NCBI GenBank assembly: GCA_964462945.1
Contig: CAYWZW010000048.1
Coordinates: forward strand, 1 to 42,407
Direction: 5' to 3'
From: GCA-020343675 sp964462945
GTDB lineage: Bacteria; Planctomycetota; Phycisphaerae; Sedimentisphaerales; Anaerobacaceae
Length of the DNA stretch: 42,407 nucleotides
In this document: piece by piece, positions 23,759 through 32,305 of the stretch
Position numbering within the stretch: the first letter of the stretch is position 1
How the letters are laid out: each line of letters opens with the position of its first letter
Translations under genes and position numbers: made by a program
Notes under the pieces: model-generated
Database searches by the model: none
The model's input: only the letters and a program-made list of their open reading frames with translations
Told to the model about the DNA's origin: nothing

Positions 23759-25009
23759 CTATCGCCCGGGACCGAATGCATAGACATAGCCGTCGTCACA
23801 GCCGACCACAACCATTCCTCCGGCCACGGCCGGCGACGAAGTGATAGCCTGACCCGTTTCATACGACCAGGCTTTGGTCCCATCGGAGAGTCTTATGACG
23901 TAAAGCCGGCCGTCTTCGGAACCGACAACGACCTTGTCGCCGCAAATCACCGGGGAGCTGTCAACCTCGCCCAACGTTGGGAACGTCCAGATCGCTTTGC
24001 CATCGTTACGACCGACACAATGCACGCGCTTGTCCCGCCCTCCAAACACGACGACGCTCTCGCCGACCGCCGGCGAAGAAAAGAACGGCGAATCGCTATC
24101 GGCATATTTCCACACGATTGCCCCGGCGGCCATACCCGCCTGCTCCGTCATCCCGGGGGATGCCGGATCGGGCAGGTCGGCCCTGATGAACACGTTATCG
24201 TAATTGCCAACATAGACCTGCCCTTCGAGAAACGCGGCAGACGCCGCGATATATGAACCACCGTCAATCTCCGTTATTTTGCTCCCGTCGATCAGGGATA
24301 CGACGTGAATCAGCGCATCGCAGCCGCCGAAAACGGCTTTTTGATTATCCACCGCCGGGGACCCATTGATGTAGTTGCCCGTTTCGTATGTCCACACGAC
24401 TTTGCCGTCGGCCGAATCCACGCAGTGCAATTTGTTATCGTAGCTGCCCACGAGGATCCATATCCGGCCGGCCGGGGACCGCGTCCAATTCGCCGCCCCG
24501 AGAATCTGGCCTTCCGTCTGGTATTTCCATTTGAGCGAGCCATCCTTGGCATCGAGGGCATAGAGGAAACCATCCGAGGACCCGATAAACACCAATCCCT
24601 CGACGACACAAGGCGCTGCTTCAATGCCGTCCGTGGCCGGATAGGCCCACACCTGCTGGCCGTTCTTCAAATCGATTGCATAAACGTTCTTGTCAGATGA
24701 GCCTATGAAGATGAGGTCATCAACAATCGCCGGCGACGATTTCACCGGCCCCCCTGTCTTGAATTTCCAGAGGACTTTCAGTGAATCAGGTAAAGTACCC
24801 GGTGCCCTGCCTGAGAGATTGGGCCCGCCCCGAAACATGGGCCAACTGCCTGCTTTCTCAATCGTTCTCTGCGACCCTGCGGTCTCGGCAGGCGTCTGGT
24901 TCTCGCCGGTTCCAGACGGGCGGAATATCAGCACTGCGAGAATCACACACACCACGGCGATCACGTCAAATGCCAATACGGCCTTAATAACAGCTCTCAT
25001 GGCCGTCAT
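23759..25009 (-). CDS. Membrane-anchored PQQ-like beta-propeller protein
   Basis: The start is uncertain among ATG 25009, ATG 25000 and an upstream TTG at 25036; 25009 is chosen to keep the whole signal-anchor (AFDVIAVVCVILAVLIF). About 416 aa. The propeller opens SWPMFRGGPNLSGRAPG and has regular blades with the pattern DDLIFIGSSDKNVYAIDLK, DGFLYALDAKDGSLKWKY and DNKLHCVDSADGKVVWTY, closer to the classic BamB/PQQ consensus than the others in this window. It separates the Hsp70-type triad (78 bases upstream from the next stop) from the glycosyltransferase. A role as an envelope scaffold is likely; enzymatic activity is not indicated. Confidence 0.85.
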   Translation of the reverse strand: MTAMRAVIKAVLAFDVIAVVCVILAVLIFRPSGTGENQTPAETAGSQRTIEKAGSWPMFRGGPNLSGRAPGTLPDSLKVLWKFKTGGPVKSSPAIVDDLIFIGSSDKNVYAIDLKNGQQVWAYPATDGIEAAPCVVEGLVFIGSSDGFLYALDAKDGSLKWKYQTEGQILGAANWTRSPAGRIWILVGSYDNKLHCVDSADGKVVWTYETGNYINGSPAVDNQKAVFGGCDALIHVVSLIDGSKITEIDGGSYIAASAAFLEGQVYVGNYDNVFIRADLPDPASPGMTEQAGMAAGAIVWKYADSDSPFFSSPAVGESVVVFGGRDKRVHCVGRNDGKAIWTFPTLGEVDSSPVICGDKVVVGSEDGRLYVIRLSDGTKAWSYETGQAITSSPAVAGGMVVVGCDDGYVYAFGPGR

Positions 25010-25114
25010 GATAGCGTGTGGACTGAAATGGGGCAATAGAGTCTTCGAGACGTGTCGGTCTTGGGCGACGGAGGCAGAATCTTAGAATGCAGAGAAGGCG
25101 GCGTTTGAGGTCCC

Positions 25115-26497
25115 CTACCGCGTCGATACTCTGGTATCTTCCTGCAAAGCGCGCTGCTCGGACGTGTACTGGCTCCTTGTCTCTGCAATGAGCTTGAGCA
25201 TCTGGTCGGCCTGGGTTTGAATCCCGGGATCAGCATTTGTCACTCTCGAATTCCACTTGCTGTATTCTTTGTTCAAATGTCGGCGGACCCTTTCCTTGCT
25301 CATATCCGAAGTGATACCGAGAACGGTCTCTATATCTTTGACTTGATGCATCTCGACGGGAAGGACCTTCTCCATCATCGTGCGGAATCTCTCGCGGTCA
25401 AGCTCGAGCCAGCTCGCGAGGTCTTTCAAGATAGCCAGGTCTTCGGCGGCAACGGAGCCGCTGGCCCGGGCCACATACAGACACAGCTCCAGGATGTCAT
25501 AACGCTGTCCAACCGGTGCAATTTCCAGAAGCTCCCTGCAAATTCCATGGCCGTCAAGCTTGTTGCCCGCACGGAAAAAGGCAACCGTTTTGCTTAGCGC
25601 CTTCTCGAGGGTGCGACCATCCTGATCGCAGGCCTGTTCCGGGTTGTCCAGAATGTTGTCTCTCGCCCAGTTTTTTATCAGCTCAATCTCACAATCATAC
25701 AGGTTGCCATCTGCGGCACCGACGGCGAACGCCAGTGCGACGGCGAGCACCTTTGTCCGTTCGGCATGTTCCTGTAAATCCACATAGCCGAAGCTCGGAT
25801 TATCATACGCGAAGGTGCACTGGGCGCGAGCAAGCTGTTGACCGGTTCTGGCCGACAAGATGGACGTGTCAAACTGCAGGCTCCTCCTTCCCTTGCGCGG
25901 GAACAGCAGTCCGTCGAGGTGCAGCCGGGCGACGCCGGTCCAGTCTGACAGAATGGTTACCTGGTGGGGCAGCTTACCAAGCTCAGCCCTGTGGCAAAAC
26001 GGGGACATCGTGGGTCCGTCCGGCGACGCCCCCTGTTTGACCTGGGTCTGCACGGCTCTGGGGTCTCCGTCTGTGACATCCAGGATCGAGACCTTCAAAG
26101 CCGCCTGGTACGCATCACTCGCAGCGTGAATCGAGCCGCAGATTTCCACGTTAAAGACATCGAAGGCACGATCCTCTTCTTTCAGTTTTGCGCGCCGGAC
26201 GCGGCAATTGAGGATTCGAATATCGGTTAGCGTGGAAGACTCCGAACCGGGGACACATGCTGCGGCGGGCGATACCCTGGTTTTTAACCGGCCAAACAGG
26301 TTCGACAATCCGAATTGGCCGATCAAGCTCTCACAATTGTGATGAACCCACACCGAGAACCTTGACAAACAAGTGAGCCCCAGGCGCTTGAAATGATTTG
26401 CGAACAGCGCAAGCCTGGGCTGATCAAACAGGCCGGAAAAAGTCACTGCCGCAGATGCAGCCAGCACAATCAGAACTGGAATCAGGAATTTGCCCAT
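25115..26497 (-). CDS. Membrane-anchored TerB-domain protein with a degenerate J-like C-terminus
   Basis: The 460-aa protein has an N-terminal TM (4-22), a low-similarity region (90-240) with beta character, a TerB-like helical domain (about 245-375, with AFAVGAADGNLYDCEIELI and ARASGSVAAEDLAILKDL) and a final helical segment (389-445). That last segment aligns by eye with a J domain: helix KERVRRHLNKEYSKW, a turn, and helix ADQMLKLIAETRSQY. The His-Pro-Asp loop of true DnaJ proteins is Asn-Ser-Arg (416-418). TM, TerB and J in that order is the DjlA layout. The neighbouring Hsp70 gene starts 20 bases upstream of this gene's start region, which supports a co-chaperone role. AGG 8 bases before the ATG supports the start. 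Confidence 0.75.
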   Translation of the reverse strand: MGKFLIPVLIVLAASAAVTFSGLFDQPRLALFANHFKRLGLTCLSRFSVWVHHNCESLIGQFGLSNLFGRLKTRVSPAAACVPGSESSTLTDIRILNCRVRRAKLKEEDRAFDVFNVEICGSIHAASDAYQAALKVSILDVTDGDPRAVQTQVKQGASPDGPTMSPFCHRAELGKLPHQVTILSDWTGVARLHLDGLLFPRKGRRSLQFDTSILSARTGQQLARAQCTFAYDNPSFGYVDLQEHAERTKVLAVALAFAVGAADGNLYDCEIELIKNWARDNILDNPEQACDQDGRTLEKALSKTVAFFRAGNKLDGHGICRELLEIAPVGQRYDILELCLYVARASGSVAAEDLAILKDLASWLELDRERFRTMMEKVLPVEMHQVKDIETVLGITSDMSKERVRRHLNKEYSKWNSRVTNADPGIQTQADQMLKLIAETRSQYTSEQRALQEDTRVSTR

Positions 26498-26517
26498 CTA
26501 CATACCTGCACATACGA

Positions 26518-28077
26518 CTACTCGACTTTTGACCGGCCAACAGCGGACAGCTTTTTTTCCTTCTCCTTGACGTCGCGATGAGACACTTTGCCGTCCTGAT
26601 CCAGGGAAAGGTCAACCTCAAGGACTCGGCCCGATTCGACGTCTTCGAACTTGCAGTGCATTCTCTGGTTCACATCATAGCTGTACGTGACTTTAATAGG
26701 ACATTCGGCCGGTCTGTTCGGCGGCAGCTTGAATTTGTGCGTCGCAATCTTGTTGACATACTGGGCCGCCCTGTCTTCGCCCTGCGTAATGGTCACCTCG
26801 ACTTCCGACTGGCCCTTGGTGAGGGTGTAGAACATCTGCGACGCCTCACAGGGCAATGGTGTATTCTTCTTCAGAATGATACGATTCTCAACGACGCGCC
26901 GGCCCGTTTCTTTATCGACGGGAGCGCAGATCGTGCCGTAGCTGTGATTGCAGACATCGGTAAGGGTGATGCCCTTGAGCCCGCCGGCAATGCCGGCCGG
27001 AACCGCATCGGGTTTTTCCCTGAGCATGGTCAACCCGGCGTGTAAAGCGGCGCCAAGCGCGACACATTCATCGACGTTGACCGCTGTCCCGGGTGGAAAG
27101 CCGAACACCTTCTGCAGACGCTGCTGGACCAGCGGGATTCGGGTGCTGCCGCCAACCAACAGCACTTCGTCGATCCCGGAGGGTTCGATGCCCGCCTCCT
27201 CGACGGCCACTTCGACCAGGATGTCCGCACGGTCCATCAGCTCGGAAATGGCCTGCTCGAACATCGGACGCGTTATTTCCACTTTCATATTGCCCGCCGG
27301 GCCGTACAGCATCTTTTTCGCAACCTCGCGCCTCGACAAGGTCTTTTTGATGTCCTCGGCCTCGTCTTCATACTTCGCCTTGTCCTCGTCGGAGCTGATA
27401 AGCTCGGCGCGGAATTTGTCCCGGTAGTGCTGCTGCAGCATCTCCACTATTTTCTGGTCAAAGTCGATGCCGCCGAGCGCATGGTCGCCCTGCGAACAAA
27501 CGATGTCCATTTGATGTCCTTTAACGTCCATGATGGTGACATCAAGGGTCCCGCCGCCAAGGTCATAGACCAGGACTCTTCCCGAAACCGGTCGCGTGGT
27601 CGCATAATACAAGGCCGCCGCCACGGGCTCGTTGACGATTCCGATCACGTTCAGACCGGCGAGGGTCCCGGCGTCCATGGTCGCCTTTCTGCGGACTTCG
27701 TCGAAGTGGGCGGGAACCGAAATAACAGCGTCGCGGATCTCACCGTGTTCGACCGAGCAGTCCTGCTTGAGCTTTTTCAGGATCAACGCCGACAGCTCCA
27801 CGGGCGTCCAGTCCTTCGAGTCAATGCGCTTGCGGTAATTCGCATCTCCCATGTGCCGCTTGATCCAGCGAACGGATCGCTCGGCGTCCAGATGCCGTGA
27901 ATGAAGCGCTTCAATACCGACGCGGACCATATCCGGGTTCTCCTCGTCAAAGAAAATAGCCGATGGCGTGAGCCTTTCACCATCAGCATTTGGGATTATC
28001 TCCGGCTTGCCGATAGCGTTGAGAACCGCCAACGACGAAAACGTCGTGCCGAGGTCTATTCCCGCTATGTTCGTCAT
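26518..28077 (-). CDS. Short, lid-less Hsp70-family chaperone
   Basis: The 519-aa protein has a full Hsp70 ATPase domain: phosphate 1 GIDLGTTFSSLAVL (6-19), Lys73 in RWIKRHMG, phosphate 2 VYDLGGGTLDVTIMD (170-184) and adenosine motif LLVGGSTRIPLVQQRL (306-321). A substrate-binding beta domain follows (about 395-500). It ends about 120 residues before E. coli DnaK, so the alpha-helical lid is missing. The usual DVLLLDV-type linker is replaced by KGITLTDVCNHS. AGGGGGTG upstream of the ATG is a strong ribosome-binding site. It is flanked by a GrpE-like and a TerB/J-like membrane protein, so it probably works at the inner membrane on dedicated clients rather than as the housekeeping DnaK. Confidence 0.9.
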   Translation of the reverse strand: MTNIAGIDLGTTFSSLAVLNAIGKPEIIPNADGERLTPSAIFFDEENPDMVRVGIEALHSRHLDAERSVRWIKRHMGDANYRKRIDSKDWTPVELSALILKKLKQDCSVEHGEIRDAVISVPAHFDEVRRKATMDAGTLAGLNVIGIVNEPVAAALYYATTRPVSGRVLVYDLGGGTLDVTIMDVKGHQMDIVCSQGDHALGGIDFDQKIVEMLQQHYRDKFRAELISSDEDKAKYEDEAEDIKKTLSRREVAKKMLYGPAGNMKVEITRPMFEQAISELMDRADILVEVAVEEAGIEPSGIDEVLLVGGSTRIPLVQQRLQKVFGFPPGTAVNVDECVALGAALHAGLTMLREKPDAVPAGIAGGLKGITLTDVCNHSYGTICAPVDKETGRRVVENRIILKKNTPLPCEASQMFYTLTKGQSEVEVTITQGEDRAAQYVNKIATHKFKLPPNRPAECPIKVTYSYDVNQRMHCKFEDVESGRVLEVDLSLDQDGKVSHRDVKEKEKKLSAVGRSKVE

Positions 28078-28127
28078 ATTACACCCCCTGTATTCGTGGC
28101 TCCGTTAGTCGTGACTCGATGTCATCC

Positions 28128-29459
28128 TCAAGCATACAATCGAACTTGAGCTGGACGCACCACCTTGATATTCTCTTCGTTAATGAAGTACTGATAGCCC
28201 GGTCTAATAACATTGGCAATCTTGCCCGCTTGCTCCGGCGCATCGCAAGGCTGCTTGTCTTTGACCGCTTCGGCGAACTTTTCGTGCCCGCGATATTCGC
28301 TGTTGCTCTCGGGCCTAAATTGCTCAATACCGCTCGACTCCAGGGCAAAAACCAGCTCATCCTTCACTTCCTCGAGATGGGTTGCTCGGACCTCCTCGTT
28401 ACTCATCTGACTGATGCGATTTTCGAGATTGTCGATGCAGCGGATGACCCGCAGACAGAAAGTCCTGATGATGTTCCAGTCATAACCGTCCTGGAGTTTT
28501 TCGAGCCTGTTCTGCTGGTAGGCCGTGTACTCACGAATGGCCGAGACCTGCTGGCTGAGCTCCCGGAGGGTATTGTTCAGCGGCTTGGAATGATCCCGCA
28601 CCTCCAGCCGCTCCTGCCCGGATTTTGGCGAAACCGTCAATTCCGAAGACTCCTCATCGGAAAGCAGCATGGCAATTTTCTCTGCCTCGTCGGAAATCCT
28701 CTTTATCTGGCTCACTTCCGCGTTGACCCTCGGATCACGTTTGACAACGGGCGCCTTCTGCCAGCTCACATTTACAGAGTTCGGCCTTTTTTCGGGTGGG
28801 CTCGGCTGGCTGCGAGCTCTTTGTTCTCGCGGCCCATCACCGGCACAGGTGGGATTCGTCTTTTCGGACGTCCCTTTTCTATTTGCCGCTTTGTTAGTTG
28901 TGGCTTTCGCCGGTGTCGCCTTCTTGGGCGTTTCGGACTGCCCGCTGCGCCATTGCCTTATGCGAGAGATGCCCCGGCTGACCATCTGCACCATCCACAC
29001 CGACAGCCACAAGGCCCCGATCGATCCTCCCACCGATGTGCATACGATGGAGCCGACGAGAACCGCCTCATTCTGCGCCCGCAGTCTCTTGTACTCGCGC
29101 AGCTCGTTTTGCCAGTTTTCCCCGTACAGAACATCCGCAAACGGATGGGCGGTTATCTCGCCCGTGGCCAATTTGCCGATGTCCGCCTTGAGTCTCTCCT
29201 GCTGCTCTTGCTGGAACTGAGCCCTTGTCTTGGTTTTCCCATCCTTATCCAAAAGCAAAGGCAACTCGGTTCGCTCCTCCGGAGGCAATTGCAGCCACTC
29301 ACCGTATTGCTTCATGAAATCAGCCGTCTCTGTACTGTACTTCAACTGATAGTGAGCCGCTCGCGCTTCTTCCTCTTTTTGCTCGGTAAGAACCCACGAG
29401 AGCAGGCTTCCACCACCGAAAAGCAATATAGTCCCAAGAATTATCGATTTCGTACGCAT
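28128..29459 (-). CDS. Two-TM membrane protein with a C-terminal GrpE-like domain
   Basis: From ATG 29459 (a TTG at 29474 is an alternative) the product is 443 aa. TM1 spans about 6-24, a helical Glu/Gln-rich loop 26-130, TM2 about 132-158, and a Lys/Pro/Ser-rich disordered stretch 170-245. A coiled-coil-like part (250-325) leads into a GrpE-like module (328-443). That module includes IIRTFCLRVIRCIDNLENRI, the helix EVKDELVFALESSGIEQF (GrpE: LL..LEKFGVEPI), and the final beta strands IANVIRPGYQYF and VVRPAQVRLY, which match GrpE's V-x-x-GY-x-x-x-x-x-x-RPA-x-V-x-V ending. It lies 50 bases before the Hsp70 gene. It is probably a tethered nucleotide-exchange factor for that Hsp70. Confidence 0.78.
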   Translation of the reverse strand: MRTKSIILGTILLFGGGSLLSWVLTEQKEEEARAAHYQLKYSTETADFMKQYGEWLQLPPEERTELPLLLDKDGKTKTRAQFQQEQQERLKADIGKLATGEITAHPFADVLYGENWQNELREYKRLRAQNEAVLVGSIVCTSVGGSIGALWLSVWMVQMVSRGISRIRQWRSGQSETPKKATPAKATTNKAANRKGTSEKTNPTCAGDGPREQRARSQPSPPEKRPNSVNVSWQKAPVVKRDPRVNAEVSQIKRISDEAEKIAMLLSDEESSELTVSPKSGQERLEVRDHSKPLNNTLRELSQQVSAIREYTAYQQNRLEKLQDGYDWNIIRTFCLRVIRCIDNLENRISQMSNEEVRATHLEEVKDELVFALESSGIEQFRPESNSEYRGHEKFAEAVKDKQPCDAPEQAGKIANVIRPGYQYFINEENIKVVRPAQVRLYA

Positions 29460-29532
29460 GATCTCAGATTTCAATCACGAACCATCGGTCTTGGCGGCCC
29501 GCCAAATGCGGGACAGTTTTACCCTCGTATTC

Positions 29533-31410
29533 TCATGTTTGGCCGGCATTGATGTTCTCAACGAAAACTTCGTTTTCGTTTATGCCATACACCTCGGTTA
29601 CACGCAGCACCTCTTCGATTGTCGTCAGGCCCTGCTTGACCTTTAGAATCCCATCGTCACACAAGCTCCGCTGGCCAGCTTCACGAAAGGCGCGGCGCAT
29701 GCTTCCAGCCGATGGGTCCTTGTTAATCATGTCTCTGAACCGCTCATCAATAACCAGTAACTCATAAATGCCAACTCGGCCCAGATAGCCCGAACCTCTG
29801 CAGTCGTCACAACCGGCGCCATGACATATCTGGTCCGGCTGGAACCCCGCCTTCTCCACATATCGGCGCACATTTTCCGATACCCCGCACGGCTGCTTGC
29901 ACTTGGGACAGATCTTCCTGACCAGCCGCTGTGCGAGCACCGCGTTCAATGACGCGGCTATCAGATACGGCTCTATGCCAATATCTACCAATCGCGTAAC
30001 GCTGCCGGCCGCGTCATTCGTGTGCAATGTCGATAGAACCAAATGACCCGTCAAAGCGGCCTGAACGGCTATGCGAGCCGTCTCATTGTCGCGGATTTCT
30101 CCGATCATGATCACGTCCGGGTCTTGACGCAGCAGACTGCGGAGCGATGTGGCAAAATCAAGCCCGATCTTTTCGCTGATCTGGACCTGATTGCAGAAAT
30201 CAAGCTCATATTCAACCGGGTCCTCAACCGTCGAGATATTCAGTTTTTCCCGGTCCATCTGGCACAGAGCTGAATACAGCGTGGTGGTCTTACCGGAACC
30301 CGTCGGGCCGGTAACAAGCAGAATCCCGTGAGGCAGCACGATCTGCTTGCCGAAAGCAGCCATCACGTCAGGCTCCATGCCCAACTGCTCAAGACCGCGC
30401 AGAATAGACTGACTGTCCAGAATACGGATAACCACCTTCTCTCCATGGTTCGTCGGCAGCGTCGAGACACGCAAGTCGATTGCCCTGCCGCCCACGGAGA
30501 CCTTGATTTTCCCGTCCTGGGGCAGCCGTCTTTCCGAAATATCGAGATTCGCCATGATCTTGATGCGCGAGACAATCGCAGGATGCATCTTCAGCGGCGA
30601 CTGCTTCGTTTCGAAGAGCACCCCATCGATGCGGTACCGTGTCTTCATGAACTTTTCTTTCGGCTCGATATGAATGTCACTGGCGCCCTCGCGTATCGCG
30701 TTGCTGATCAGATAATTGACAAATTTGATGACGGGCGACTGGCCTGCCATTTTCTCGAGGTCCTCGGACTCCTCCTGCTCATCGTGAACGACCTCGACGT
30801 CCGTCATGTCGCTGATGAGGTCATCGATGTTGTGATCCATCTTTTCGCCCTTGAGGGCGTCGCAGACTTTGTCTATGTCCTCTTCCAGGCACACGACCGT
30901 CTCGGTGTTCATCTGAACCTGCCTTTTGACGTCTTCGATGACGAACAGGTCGGCGGGACGGCTGGTTGCCACCACCAGCGTATCGCCTCGGACCGCTATG
31001 GGCATGATGCGGTTGCTCCTGATATAGTCAAGGTCAAGCTTGTTGAAGGCGTCCCGGTCCACCTGTTCCGGCTGGACCGTGCGAAACTCCAATCCATACA
31101 GGCCCGCCCGGGCCATCGAGAGGTCAAGCTCCCCAGCCAGGTGCAGCTCGGCGATTATTTGAGAGATGTCGCAATCCGATCTTGTCTTCTGCATCCGTCT
31201 GGCTTCAGAGAGCTGTGCCGCCGTGATTCTTCCCATCTCGCACAGGACATCTGCCACGTCGCGAATTCGAGCGGGGCTCTCTTCCTCTTCTGGGCTGTAA
31301 AGCTGCGACAAACCGCTGATTTCTTCTTCGCGACCGTCATCCAAGGGGCCAGCGTTTCGGTTCCTGCCGGACCGCCCTTCTTTGAGTCGAAATCCAAAAA
31401 TTCGCGCCAT
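29533..31410 (-). CDS. gspE: GspE/PilB-type secretion ATPase, full length
   Basis: The 625-aa ATPase has an N1E-like domain (50-190), an acidic linker (200-220), the N2E domain (225-345, with GASDIHIEP), Walker A GPTGSGKTTT (368-377), Asp box EDPVEYEL, Walker B VIMIGEIRD, His box LSTLHTNDAAGSVTRL, and a zinc-binding set CPKCKQPC ... CDDC near 500-535. It powers assembly of a type II secretion pseudopilus or type IV pilus at the inner membrane. It is on the strand opposite the secretion operon at 33053-40410 but only 58 bases upstream of the GrpE-like gene, and probably heads the long minus-strand cluster. Confidence 0.92.
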   Translation of the reverse strand: MARIFGFRLKEGRSGRNRNAGPLDDGREEEISGLSQLYSPEEEESPARIRDVADVLCEMGRITAAQLSEARRMQKTRSDCDISQIIAELHLAGELDLSMARAGLYGLEFRTVQPEQVDRDAFNKLDLDYIRSNRIMPIAVRGDTLVVATSRPADLFVIEDVKRQVQMNTETVVCLEEDIDKVCDALKGEKMDHNIDDLISDMTDVEVVHDEQEESEDLEKMAGQSPVIKFVNYLISNAIREGASDIHIEPKEKFMKTRYRIDGVLFETKQSPLKMHPAIVSRIKIMANLDISERRLPQDGKIKVSVGGRAIDLRVSTLPTNHGEKVVIRILDSQSILRGLEQLGMEPDVMAAFGKQIVLPHGILLVTGPTGSGKTTTLYSALCQMDREKLNISTVEDPVEYELDFCNQVQISEKIGLDFATSLRSLLRQDPDVIMIGEIRDNETARIAVQAALTGHLVLSTLHTNDAAGSVTRLVDIGIEPYLIAASLNAVLAQRLVRKICPKCKQPCGVSENVRRYVEKAGFQPDQICHGAGCDDCRGSGYLGRVGIYELLVIDERFRDMINKDPSAGSMRRAFREAGQRSLCDDGILKVKQGLTTIEEVLRVTEVYGINENEVFVENINAGQT

Positions 31411-31756
31411 ATCTTAAGATACCCCCAACCTAAATAGTCCCATGCCTCCAAATTCGGTCAAACGATCCTGTTGCAGGGAGCCAACGAGGGTGCATTCTGG
31501 GACCAAAGCCATGCACCCACACTGTGAGCAACCCTGAAATACTCCCCGCGAGAGCCGTTAACTAAAATATACGTAATAATTCCCGGTCAATCAAATCCAC
31601 TGGCGGCGATTAAACAGCACTTTTTCCGGGTCGGATGGCACTTAATCTGGAACTACAAGAAATAGAATGACCCTGCCGGGGTGGTTATCGGATTGATTTA
31701 GGGGCGACTTGAGAACAGAAAGCCCGTTTCGCCCTGTCCTTACGAACGGGGACCTG
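31411..31756. other. Intergenic stretch without a convincing gene
   Basis: The 346 bases between the GspE start and the stop of the sigma-coupled membrane protein contain no reading frame I can support. A minus-strand frame at 31642-31917 is mostly an overlap of the neighbouring gene. An AT-rich patch at about 31560-31590 could hold the promoter of the minus-strand cluster. Confidence 0.5.
31564..31590 (-). promoter_or_regulatory. Weak candidate promoter for the long minus-strand cluster
   Basis: On the minus strand TTGACC (31590-31585, 5 of 6 to TTGACA) is followed after 15 bases by TATTTT (31569-31564). The spacing is short and the -10 imperfect. It lies about 155 bases before the GspE start, in the only AT-rich patch of this intergenic region. 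This is an assignment by eye only. Confidence 0.25.
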
Positions 31757-32305
31757 CTACGCAGTGGCACTATGACGAGGATTCCCAGCCGACGGCTGTT
31801 CCGCATCGGTCGGAAAAACCTCATCCGCCAAGTCTTGACCGACCTGCCTGGCATAATACTGCTTGATGACTTCCTGGCCTTGGGTCTGGAACCTGTCCAT
31901 CGAGGAAAAAACGCCAATCTTCATAAGAAACAGTATTGTGATGCAGGCAGCTAAATTCCCCATAGAGTGCCCATACTTGCCACAACTTTCCAGCAGCTTC
32001 GGCTGAGGCAGGCTCGTTCTAAGCTCCTGAGCCTTCGGCTCCTCCCGGAGACCATGCTTGAGGACGCAAATCGCCTGCGCGTTCGCACGCATCAAAAGGT
32101 CAAGCCTGTGCGGCTGGGCTTTCATGAACGACAACCCAAGGTTGACTTTACCCCAGGAGACGATTCGTCGCCGGCATCTCGGACAATGCATGGCATGAGC
32201 CTGTACCCAGCCCGCCTCCGGGCCAAAACGCCTGCTCACGGTTGTGTATAGCCAGGCCCTGATTCGTTTGCACTTGTTATCTGCTCTTGTACTTGCCATA
32301 ATCAT
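31757..32305 (-). CDS. Sigma-coupled membrane protein with an N-terminal zinc-ribbon-like motif
   Basis: The 182-aa protein overlaps the ECF sigma stop by ATGA (32302-32305). Its N-terminal half includes CPRC (about residues 41-44) in a basic context, a possible zinc knuckle, and it has one hydrophobic segment (about 113-132, around NLAACITILFLMKIGVF). The C-terminal 45 residues would lie outside the cytoplasm. Gene order and topology suggest an anti-sigma factor, but no ZAS motif (HxxxCxxC) is present, so this is a candidate only. The tail after residue 165 has low complexity. The downstream gene is 346 bases away, so this unit may end here. Confidence 0.65.
   Translation of the reverse strand: MIMASTRADNKCKRIRAWLYTTVSRRFGPEAGWVQAHAMHCPRCRRRIVSWGKVNLGLSFMKAQPHRLDLLMRANAQAICVLKHGLREEPKAQELRTSLPQPKLLESCGKYGHSMGNLAACITILFLMKIGVFSSMDRFQTQGQEVIKQYYARQVGQDLADEVFPTDAEQPSAGNPRHSATA

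Noticed and set aside
5224..25009. Calling the propellers PQQ-dependent dehydrogenases
   Set aside because: None of the five has a vicinal Cys-Cys pair or the length (about 550-700 aa for the propeller alone) of quinoprotein alcohol dehydrogenases. They fit BamB-like propellers better.
25115..26497. Tellurite resistance as the role of the TerB-domain protein
   Set aside because: No TerC, TerD or TerZ partners are present. The Hsp70 and GrpE-like neighbours and the J-like tail point to a co-chaperone instead.
28119..29552. A 477-codon plus-strand reading frame opposite the GrpE-like gene
   Set aside because: It is long but antisense to a protein with TMs, coiled coil and a GrpE-like end. Its translation is low-complexity Leu/Arg/Pro sequence, as expected for a shadow.
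30328..31437. A 369-codon plus-strand reading frame opposite GspE
   Set aside because: It is antisense to conserved GspE motifs and has no family features.
31642..31917. A 91-codon minus-strand frame overlapping the end of the sigma-coupled membrane protein
   Set aside because: The overlap of about 160 bases in another frame, the Arg/Ser-rich composition and the lack of any start signal make it unlikely.
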